Shown piece after piece: positions 24,777 to 33,200 of a DNA stretch of 64,000 nucleotides. The notes beneath the pieces are model-generated. The model did not search any database, was not told where the DNA came from, and saw only the letters and a program-made list of their open reading frames with translations. Origin of the DNA: Verrucomicrobiota bacterium (lineage in GTDB: Bacteria; Verrucomicrobiota; Verrucomicrobiia; Opitutales; Seribacteraceae); contig JAOLZO010000006.1 of assembly GCA_028343845.1 (NCBI GenBank), positions 31,208-95,207 of the forward strand. Direction: 5' to 3'. The position numbers were made by a program, and so were the translations under genes. The number at the start of each line of letters is the position of its first letter. The stretch's first letter is position 1.

Positions 24777-25889
24777 ATGAAGATTCAGAAACTCGGATTT
24801 GCCATTCTTTGCTCCCTTTTTCTCTTGGGAGCTTCTTCTGTTTTCGGGGCTCGCATCAAAGACTTGACCGACGTGAGGGGAAGCAGAAGCAATCAACTCT
24901 ACGGTTACGGGATCGTGACCGGTTTGGCGGGGCAGGGCGATTCGCGGATCGAATATACTGAGCTTGGGATCTTGAATGCTCTTGAAAACTTGGGTATCCG
25001 GGCGGACAAGGCAGACAAATCACGTAACATTGCCGCAGTCATGGTTACTGCTGACATTGGTCCCTTTGCCAAAGAAGGAGCCAAGATGGACGTGACGGTT
25101 TCATCCATAGGTAATGCCGACTCCCTTCAGGGTGGAATTCTTTTGCAAACGCCCTTGTATGGTGCGGACGGAAAGGTTTATTCCGTTGCCCAAGGCCCGG
25201 TTTCAGTCGGAGGTTTGTCTGCTGGAAACGCCGGAGGGGCGAACGTACAGGTCAATCATCCGACTGTGGGCATGGTTAGCAACGGGGCCACGGTGGAAAG
25301 GGAAATCGAGAGCAAGGTTCTGAATGGCGGTGAGATCGAGCTCATCTTGCGTTCTCCCGATTCTTCGACTGCGGTCAAGATTGCCGATGCGATCAATCAG
25401 TACTATCCGGGTACGGCCTTGGCCAAGGACAGCGGATTGGTTAATATTCAGGTTCCTGGGAACTTCCGGGGGCAGACTACTAATTTTCTTGCCGCAATTG
25501 GAGGGATTGACGTCAAGCCTGACGTGCCTGCCCGCGTTATCATTAACGAAAGGACCGGAACCATTGTCGCTACCCAAAACGTAAGGATTTCACCCGTTGC
25601 CGTAAGCAGTAGCAACATTACTATCTTTCTCAACCCAACCACCGGGGTCAGTCAGCCTCTGCCTTTTTCTCAAGGCGCAACCCAAATACTCGCTGGAGAG
25701 AATGCCGACTTAATCGAAGAGGTCGGTCGCTTCGAGCCACTCGACGAATTGGACCCACCGGGGGTTTCCACTGTAAACGACCTTGCCTCCGCGCTGAACA
25801 AGCTCGGTCTGACTACCCGTGAAATGACCTCGATCCTGCAGTCCATCAAGAATGCGGGCGCTCTTCAGGCTGAGCTTATCATTAACTGA
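24777..25889 (+). CDS. flgI: Flagellar P-ring protein FlgI
   Basis: FlgI forms the peptidoglycan P ring. With ATG 24777 the product is 370 residues: signal peptide (LGFAILCSLFLLGASSVFGA), then the FlgI signature RIKDLTDVRGSRSNQLYGYG and IVTGLAGQGDS, followed by the conserved repeats of the family. The frame is open 42 bases further upstream but that extension overlaps flgH and lacks a signal peptide, so the later start is chosen. Length is typical. Confidence 0.95.
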   Translation: MKIQKLGFAILCSLFLLGASSVFGARIKDLTDVRGSRSNQLYGYGIVTGLAGQGDSRIEYTELGILNALENLGIRADKADKSRNIAAVMVTADIGPFAKEGAKMDVTVSSIGNADSLQGGILLQTPLYGADGKVYSVAQGPVSVGGLSAGNAGGANVQVNHPTVGMVSNGATVEREIESKVLNGGEIELILRSPDSSTAVKIADAINQYYPGTALAKDSGLVNIQVPGNFRGQTTNFLAAIGGIDVKPDVPARVIINERTGTIVATQNVRISPVAVSSSNITIFLNPTTGVSQPLPFSQGATQILAGENADLIEEVGRFEPLDELDPPGVSTVNDLASALNKLGLTTREMTSILQSIKNAGALQAELIIN

Positions 25890-25899
25890 TTGATTGAAA

Positions 25900-26271
25900 A
25901 TGGAAACGAACCCAATAGAAGGAAGCAAGTATGTAGGAATGGATTCCTCCATGCTTATGGAGATGGCTCATTCCAAGCAGGCGACCGAACAGCAAAAGGT
26001 AGCGGCTGTCAGCCAGCAGTTCGAGTCCGTTCTGGTTAAGCAGTTCCTCAAGGAGGCTCTTAAGCCTATGTTTCAGGGTGTTTTTAATGAGGACGGGAAC
26101 GCCCACCGCCTTTATCGGCACTTCTTTACGGACGCCATTTCCGAAAGCATCGCAAGTGGCGGCGGATTTGGTGTCTCGACTATCTTGCAGCAACAAATCG
26201 GCAGTCAGGGCTCAAAATCCGCTGACGGAGCCGCTCAAGGACCGGTTTCCAAACCAAAGCCTAAAAGCTAA
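25900..26271 (+). CDS. flgJ: Rod-binding protein, FlgJ amino-terminal domain only
   Basis: The 123-residue protein has the rod-binding domain of FlgJ with FESVLVKQFLKEALKPMFQG and the YRHFFTDAISESIASGGGFG segment. The muramidase domain found in the carboxy-terminal half of enteric FlgJ is absent; this is common outside the gamma-proteobacteria, and a separate peptidoglycan hydrolase is then required. The frame also allows TTG 25894, but ATG 25900 is taken. The Lys/Pro-rich end is likely disordered. Confidence 0.82.
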   Translation: METNPIEGSKYVGMDSSMLMEMAHSKQATEQQKVAAVSQQFESVLVKQFLKEALKPMFQGVFNEDGNAHRLYRHFFTDAISESIASGGGFGVSTILQQQIGSQGSKSADGAAQGPVSKPKPKS

Positions 26272-26276
26272 CGATC

Positions 26277-26807
26277 ATGGTTCAAATCGCTCAAGTTCCA
26301 AACCTGCAACCCTCTTTCAATTGGGAGGATCTTTTGGGTCTGCTGAGGGACGAACTTCAGGAGTACGGTGGTTTGGTCGGTTTGCTCAGCGCTCAGCAGC
26401 AAAGCATTCTTAACCGCCGTCCCGAAAGTTTGCTCGAAATCAATCAATCGGTTCAGACGCAAATGGAAGCTAGTCAAATGCTTCAGCGTCGGCGCCAAGG
26501 ATTCGTTTCTTCCCTCGCGTCCTCCTACGGGGAGCCCGACGAGTCAAGTCTTAGTGAATTGGTTCCGCATTTTCCGGATGTTACCCAACCCATGTTTCAG
26601 AGTATTATTGAGGAAATCAATAGCTTGATTTCGCAAATCCGAAGGAAGATCGAGCAGAACCAGCGGTTGCTTAACCGCTTAACTGAAGTTACCGACCAAA
26701 TACTTGGGGTGACCGATCCCGGTTCTCATTCCAAGACCTACGACAAGAGCGGAGACCTTTCCAGGTTGTCTTCGGATGGTCGTTCGACCCTCAACGAATC
26801 CGCTTAA
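26277..26807 (+). CDS. flgN: Flagellar export chaperone FlgN
   Basis: FlgN is the cytoplasmic chaperone for the hook-filament junction proteins FlgK and FlgL. The 176-residue product is helical and coiled-coil-like, with the FlgN-type segments EDLLGLLRDELQEYGGLVGL and SIIEEINSLISQIRRKIEQN. Sequence alone is not distinctive, but its location directly before flgK and flgL supports the role. With very large substrates in this organism, its carboxy-terminal Ser-rich extension might be relevant, but nothing in the sequence shows it. Confidence 0.65.
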   Translation: MVQIAQVPNLQPSFNWEDLLGLLRDELQEYGGLVGLLSAQQQSILNRRPESLLEINQSVQTQMEASQMLQRRRQGFVSSLASSYGEPDESSLSELVPHFPDVTQPMFQSIIEEINSLISQIRRKIEQNQRLLNRLTEVTDQILGVTDPGSHSKTYDKSGDLSRLSSDGRSTLNESA

Positions 26808-26826
26808 TACAAAAATCTAACACACC

Positions 26827-29800
26827 GTGTCACTACTAGGGGAAATTTCCAAGAACAGCGAAGCGCTTCGATACCATGCGAAGACAGCTGAGGTTGCTGG
26901 ACAGAATCTTGCCCATGTGAATGACGAAAAGTATGCCCGCCAACGCGTGCTTGCGCGTGAGGGGGTCATGCACAAGGCTTTCGGCGGATTGCTTACTTCG
27001 GGGTTGGAGGCAGCGGGTGTTGAGCATGCCAGAAGCGAGATTCTTGACAGGAGGGTTATCAATGAGGTCGGTCAAGGCAAGTCCCTTGCCGCCCAAAAGG
27101 AAATTTTGGAACTGCTTCAAGTTGCTCTTGGAGAGGAAATCACCAGGCAGGGCGTCAACGTAGGGTTGGACGATTTGCATGAAAGCGATCTCGCTCCCGG
27201 TAGCTTGACGCGGGCTCTCAATGATTTTTTCAATACTTTCGAGGAATTGTCTGCTTCCCCCTATGAGCCTGCGATCAAACAGGAACTTTTTCACAAGATT
27301 CAAACCCTGACCAAGCGCTTTAACGAGGCTGGCCAGAGCCTTGAGCAAATCGAATCCGAACTGACCGGCACGATAGAAAGGTCAGTAGAGGAAATAAACA
27401 GGATTCTCGATCAGATCCACGAAACTAACCTTCAAGTCCGCAGGTTCGAGTTGTTGGACCAAGGCAAGGCTGTTTCCTACCGGGATGAGCGACAGGCCTT
27501 GATGGAGCGTCTTGCCGGTTACGTCAACTTTACGACCAAGGAGGAAGTGAACGAGCAAAACAAGCCGACGGGCTTTTTGAACCTCTACATGGCCGGGCAA
27601 CATGGGACTCCTCCCTCTACCCACGCGATCCTTGATAATAATGGCGTTGTCGGATTGACAAATAACTGGGGACAGGAGGTTGCTTTGGCAGCTCCCGTGG
27701 ACACCATGGGCTCAACCGCGAGAGTTCGTGCCAAGATCGGCTCGGATGGAAAACTCGGCCGATTTGAGGTCTTGGACGGCGGATCCAGGTACAATGACTC
27801 GGATGGACCGTTTCTCTTCACTTTACTCCCCCCGAAATCTCAGGATTCGACGGGCGATCAAGCCACTGCCGACCAACAGGCTGCGCAGCAGGAGGCCGGG
27901 GCAGCCGGGTTGCAAGCCGACCCGACCTTGCAGGCCGGGCAGGGCGTTGACACGCAAATTACCAATGACACCGCGGACACCTTTCCTGCCGATGGACAAG
28001 CCACCGCCGCGACCGATCCCCTTAAGTCTGCGGAGGCGAGAAAAGTTGGAGAAGTTTTCTATCAAGGAGGAAAATATTACCAAGCCCTTACCAGTACGAT
28101 TAAGGACGATCTCCTTTCCGACGAAGGGAAATTCATGGTGGTCACCGAGCCTTTGCCAAATGGTGTGTTTACCGAGACCAAGAGAAGCTTCTCCGATCTC
28201 GAGTACATTACCAAGGGCTCTCAGGTCTATTACGAAGGAAAGCTTTATCAAGCCACCGCCGACATCGGACCCACAAATGTCGAGGTAGGTGTCACTAATG
28301 CCGAAACCAACACGGTTTCCACTTCCCGCGGTTATGCCTATGGGGAGGTTTTCAAGTACGACAACAATTTCTATCAAGCGACCAAAGCAGTCCCCAAGGG
28401 CACTGATCTTAGTAGTGCCCAGACTCCAATCGACTTCACTCGTGGATTTGTTCAGATCGGAGCTGAACTTCCGAAGAAGTCGGAAGCGGCTTCCTTGATT
28501 TGGCCCAATGGCAATGCCTTGACTGCGGGGGAAGTTTTCTACTTTGTTGGGGCCGGCTCTACCAGCAATGTGGACGGAGCGTTCTTTATGGCTACCACTA
28601 CGGTGGCGTCCGGTTCCTCCGATCCGAGTAATTCGAACAGTAATTTTGTACGTGTGGGCGCTTATGTCGACGATACCGTGCAAACAGTGGAATCCCTGCC
28701 TCAGGAAAAGACGGTCACTTCCATTGATCCGCAAAATGGACAAGTTCTTACCGCGACCCAAATGGAAATGTCCCTTGAGGATGGGAAGGTATATTATCAT
28801 CAAGGTTCGGGCACCCATTTTATGGTCAAGGCTCAACCCGAGACAATAGCCGGAAGCCAGGAGTTCATCACCGCTTTCAATCCGACTGATGCGCAATGGA
28901 AGAACAATTTCCATATTTTTACACCGGATCCCAACACGGGTCTTGCTCAACCCGCTATTCAAAGACGGTCTGCTCCGACCGGTTGGAACGTTTCGGGTGG
29001 CGCTCTTGTGGAAGTCAACGTAGGTGTAGCCGAAGCCGTCGTTCATGATGGAGAAATCCAAAGCCTAAATATTGTTAATCAAGGTTCGGGTTTTCCATCA
29101 ACTGACGCCCTTTTTGTTAGAAGCAAGAATGCGGATGGTACCTTCGCGACCGATCCTGGCTCGGAAGTCAAGCTTGAGTCCGGTTCCGTTCACGGCTATC
29201 AGCAATCACGACTTGTCGATATCGAGAAATTTCGAACTTCCCTGAATGGTTTCGTTTCTACTTTCGTCGAGCAGGTCAACGAGATTTACAACCCGTTGGA
29301 TGCACCGAGTGAATACTTGTTTGGGTTCAAGGCGAACCTCACCAGACCTTCGTTGCAGAGCAATAGCTATATGGAGGAGTTGGGGCTCTATGGAGCGGAA
29401 GGCAATGGCGAGCTGAGGCTCTTCAGGGACGAGTCCAATATGATTCTTCCGTTCGGGGAGTCCGATACCTTTACCTTGAGTAGCATTTCTCCAGTGGTGC
29501 CTGATGATTTGCCTATTACTCATCCCGATCCCACTAAGCTCGGCTTGGCGGATTTCAAGCTCCAAAATTACTACATAAGGGGAAATGACGGATTCGGGGA
29601 TGATTCCGGAGATCCTTATGACGATGATTTGGAAATCGCTCAAAACAGGGACAAGATCTTTCAGTTCTATGCGGCTGCCCGCAGGATGAAGAACGTTACC
29701 ACTGAACTCGATTCCAGCTATCCCGGCGATGACGGAATACCAGGCTCAGGCGATAATGAAGGCCGTGCCATGTTGTTGGGATACGACTCGGTTCCTTTCA

Positions 29801-30246
29801 GGATAAACGAAGGATCCAAGGCATTCATATTTGGTGATAGCTTTTCCTTTGACGCCGTTTTGGAAAATAGTTGGAATTTGGCTAGTTCCCTTGTCGTTCA
29901 CGACGACCTTACTGCTGAAACAATCAAGGCAAGCAACGACTTTGACGAAGCCTCGAATGAGATAGCCTTGAAGGTCGCGGAACTGGGTAATGGCAATTTT
30001 ACCGACATGATATCGAATATGAATGCCGATCTCGGCAACACCTTGTCGGACGTGAATGACAACGTCAGTCATCAAAATACGATCGAAACCTTGCTGCTTG
30101 ATCAGAGACGTGCGGTCAGTTCGGTTTCGATTGACGAGGAGGTGGCTGATCTCATGCAGTTTCAAAGGTCTTTTCAGGCCTCTTCGCGTGTACTTAATAC
30201 CCTCGACAAGATGCTCGAGTTGGTTGTAATGGGACTCATAAAATAA
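26827..30246 (+). CDS. flgK: Giant hook-filament junction protein FlgK
   Basis: FlgK (HAP1) is the first junction protein between hook and filament. This product is 1139 residues, about twice the usual 450-650. The amino terminus (LRYHAKTAEVAGQNLAHVND and coiled coil to about residue 240) and the carboxy terminus (IDEEVADLMQFQRSFQASSR, last 60 residues) are the D0/D1 parts of FlgK. A central insertion from about 330 to 780 contains a Gln/Ala/Thr-rich linker (TADQQAAQQEAGAAGLQAD) and five modules with the pattern G-x-V-(F/Y)-x-(Y)-x-x-G-x-x-(Y/F)-x-A. Translation begins at GTG 26827 without a ribosome-binding site. It lies between flgN and flgL, as expected for FlgK. Confidence 0.88.
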   Translation: MSLLGEISKNSEALRYHAKTAEVAGQNLAHVNDEKYARQRVLAREGVMHKAFGGLLTSGLEAAGVEHARSEILDRRVINEVGQGKSLAAQKEILELLQVALGEEITRQGVNVGLDDLHESDLAPGSLTRALNDFFNTFEELSASPYEPAIKQELFHKIQTLTKRFNEAGQSLEQIESELTGTIERSVEEINRILDQIHETNLQVRRFELLDQGKAVSYRDERQALMERLAGYVNFTTKEEVNEQNKPTGFLNLYMAGQHGTPPSTHAILDNNGVVGLTNNWGQEVALAAPVDTMGSTARVRAKIGSDGKLGRFEVLDGGSRYNDSDGPFLFTLLPPKSQDSTGDQATADQQAAQQEAGAAGLQADPTLQAGQGVDTQITNDTADTFPADGQATAATDPLKSAEARKVGEVFYQGGKYYQALTSTIKDDLLSDEGKFMVVTEPLPNGVFTETKRSFSDLEYITKGSQVYYEGKLYQATADIGPTNVEVGVTNAETNTVSTSRGYAYGEVFKYDNNFYQATKAVPKGTDLSSAQTPIDFTRGFVQIGAELPKKSEAASLIWPNGNALTAGEVFYFVGAGSTSNVDGAFFMATTTVASGSSDPSNSNSNFVRVGAYVDDTVQTVESLPQEKTVTSIDPQNGQVLTATQMEMSLEDGKVYYHQGSGTHFMVKAQPETIAGSQEFITAFNPTDAQWKNNFHIFTPDPNTGLAQPAIQRRSAPTGWNVSGGALVEVNVGVAEAVVHDGEIQSLNIVNQGSGFPSTDALFVRSKNADGTFATDPGSEVKLESGSVHGYQQSRLVDIEKFRTSLNGFVSTFVEQVNEIYNPLDAPSEYLFGFKANLTRPSLQSNSYMEELGLYGAEGNGELRLFRDESNMILPFGESDTFTLSSISPVVPDDLPITHPDPTKLGLADFKLQNYYIRGNDGFGDDSGDPYDDDLEIAQNRDKIFQFYAAARRMKNVTTELDSSYPGDDGIPGSGDNEGRAMLLGYDSVPFRINEGSKAFIFGDSFSFDAVLENSWNLASSLVVHDDLTAETIKASNDFDEASNEIALKVAELGNGNFTDMISNMNADLGNTLSDVNDNVSHQNTIETLLLDQRRAVSSVSIDEEVADLMQFQRSFQASSRVLNTLDKMLELVVMGLIK
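28045..28835 (+). repeat. Aromatic/glycine module repeats within flgK
   Basis: Five related segments can be read in the FlgK insertion, starting near residues 407 (VGEVFYQGGKYYQA), 463 (KGSQVYYEGKLYQAT), 503 (YAYGEVFKYDNNFYQAT), 565 (LTAGEVFYFVGAGSTS) and 650 (LEDGKVYYHQGSGTHFM). They are diverged at the DNA level and differ in spacing. The pattern GxVxYxGxxYxA resembles the core of small chitin- or cellulose-binding modules (CBM5/12-like), in which the aromatic residues line the sugar-binding face; that likeness is by eye only. Confidence 0.6.
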
Positions 30247-30253
30247 CCTATTG

Positions 30254-33200
30254 ATGCGCCTACCCAACTTAAGCTCCAGTAACGCGATTACTTCAAAGAT
30301 TCGCGACTTGGATCAACAACGATTCAAGATGGATCGTCAGATTACGTCCGGACAAAAGCTTCGGCTTCCCGAGGACGACGGGATGCGTTTGGGGCGTGTT
30401 ATCAGATTGGAAACGCAAAAGGGTCAGCTTACCCAGTACCAAAGGAATGCCTCCTATGCCGAAGAGTTCCTGAATGCAGGGCAGTTAAACCTCGACAAGC
30501 TCACGGAGTTGAATCAACGGGCTCAGGAGATTGCCCGCTCGGCTGGTTCCAGCTTGAATGGTCCGGCGATGGAGACCTATGGTCATGAGATTAGTCAGTT
30601 GATCGAGGAGGCCTTGAACAGAATCAATGCGACTCACCGCAAGCAAGCTCTGTTCGGCGGGACGGAGCTCAAACCCAAGTTCGCAAGCTCGGACGTATTG
30701 CTTGGCAAAAGGCAGACAAAGACTTTTGCCTTCAACGAAGTCGGGCAGCCTGGAGCCGATGGCAAGAGAAGGATTGGCTTTGGTGACGAGATGGTCTTTG
30801 CCCTCAACGGTCGGGAATATGTTTTTCAGTCCAAAGCCGAAGGAGTTGATACGGACGAGGTAGCTGGGAAAATCAAGGATTTGATCAACAGCGAGTCTGA
30901 AATTCTAGGTGATTCCCTTTCCTACGAGACCACCGAATACAGGGCTTTTGTTCGCGGGGGGGCTACTTCCGCTCATTCCTATGACTCACGGATTAAGCCA
31001 AAGGCTTCGCTTTCCTCTCTCGGGGAGTTGGTCGTGACTGGGGCTGTCGGTCGGACATTCGAAGCTAAGTCAACCTTGCTTACCCATTGGGATCCGAACT
31101 TTTACCTGCCTGAGCAATTCGATCAAAAACTCAAACAGGAAACCGCTTTCAGGTATCCCGGCGTTGCGTACGAAGATTTGAGCCAAACTGAGAAGGATCT
31201 TGTTCAGGAAGCGGTCAAGGGAGTTCCTTCTAATTTGCAGAAGGCCCTTGATGACGAGACTGCCAAGCAGTTTCCTAATGCCACATTCCCTGGGATTTCC
31301 TCTTATTCGGACTTGACCAACACGCAAAAGCTGAGCGTCTACAAGTTGGTTGTTAAGAACAATTGGTCAAGAGGCCTTACCGTAAATTCCAAACTCGGGG
31401 ACGGGGCTTCCACCATAAAGGCGGAGCACTCCGAAGGATGGAAGAGGTTGACCATATACAATCAAGGGGACGTCGTTCGTTTTGGAGACAAAATGTACGA
31501 GTCCACTGGTTCGCATAATGTTAACCACAATCCTGAGAAATCAGGAACCGATTATTGGAGAGAGATCAATTCCGGATATAAAACGGAAAGGGAAGATTGG
31601 AACCTTGAGGTTTCGGGCACCGAGAACCGCTACTATTGGATTGCCCCGGACGGAAAGCTTTTTGCTGATCAAAGCGCTGCCGTGAGCCACGCTCAAAACC
31701 TTTTGTGGTCGGCCAAGAAAACCGAATATACCCTCATGAACGATCCCAGTACCACTGCGGACGAGGGCGTCATTCAACTCAATAAGGACGTGGCCAACAA
31801 CGTTCGGCAGGTAGCTATTCCCGTAAACGAGTTTTCCGTAACCGGTTCTGAAAATAAAGGCACCGTATTTTTCGATGAAGAAAGCTTTGATTATCGTTTG
31901 GTTGCAGCCTCGGAGGGAGGCTCGATCGTATCCGGTCCTTACGTTAAGGGGAATTTACAACTCTTTAAGCCCGATGATCCCTTTGTTCAGGCCAAGGACG
32001 TAGTTCTTCACGAGGGCCGCTATTTCCTTGTGAACGACCCAACCGGAATCGACAAAGACAACTTGTCCAAAATCGTTGAACGTTTTCCTCCCCCCGGAGT
32101 GGTGGTGAGCTACAGTGGTCAAGTGCAGAAGGTTGCAACAGGTCAAGGTGCTCAGCTCTCCGCCGGTCAATATATTCTCGACCCGGTAAACGGGCAGTAC
32201 TACGTAGCGAACCAAAAGGTCAATTACACTGCTCTGGATTTACAGGCGGCAATCACCAATGCGAACTCAGTTGCGACGGCATTGGGAAATCAATCTCAAT
32301 CGATTGCCATGCCTGTCGAACCAAGTGCATTCAGTGCCTATTCGTCGGATCCTTATTCGGCTGGAGAAATTATATCTCCCGACGGACTCGTGACCAAAGT
32401 CGCGACCAACCAGATGCGCGGTACTTTTGACCCGAAAAAGCGTTATAATTCTCAAAACAACGCCTCGGGTACGGATCCTCAAACCGGTATGACTCCTTTG
32501 CTCCCTCATGTCGTTCATGGAGGAGTAAGCAATGGCAAAGGTACCTATTTTACCTTTAATCGGGATCACCTCGGGGAGTGGGAGGCAGGTAGCTCGGTAA
32601 CTCAGTTTCAATCGGTCTACAAGGATGGTCAGTTGTGGCAAGCCAATGCCAGTTTGACTTCCGCGCAGAATACGGATGCGAGTTTCAACTCCAATTGGAC
32701 ATCCATAGGCCCAGCTTCCGGTGGCGTGCAGATACTTGCGAACGCAGCGACCTCAAATGCGACCGACGTTTCGGCAGCCGTCGAAGCGGAAGCCACTGCG
32801 ATACCCGTTTCCGGAGCCACAGGATCAAGCGTATATTTTCAGGATACCGTTTTTAACGTTCAGCCTATTGCCGGCTTGGATAAGGTTGCCAGCGGCCCCC
32901 AAAACGTGACGGCTGCCAAAGGTCAGTATCTTCATGATACTACTTCGGATGAGTATTTCCTTGCCAAGGACGATCTGTCCATTGATTTGGCATCCGCTGC
33001 CTATTCCGCGGGAAATCTTTCCACCAGTGCCTTGAATATGGTTTCCCTTGCAGAACGTTCGGACGGAAAAGTCTTTCTCCTCGGGGGAAGTCTGCCAACC
33101 GAAGGCAAGGAGCAGGCTTACTTTGCCGACCGTGCATTGGTAGCCAAGGCGGGCGATTACGTTTACGATCCAGCCACCAAGGATTACTACGTGGCACTTC

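Noticed and set aside
26838..26852. GGAAATTTCC palindrome near the flgK start.
   Set aside because: It is only 10 bp, occurs in codons for Gly-Glu-Ile-Ser, and there is no matching context for an operator.
27823..29061. A 412-codon open frame antisense to the flgK insertion region.
   Set aside because: It lies entirely within the coding frame of flgK on the other strand, has no ribosome-binding site, and its product shows no family; it mirrors the biased codon use of flgK.
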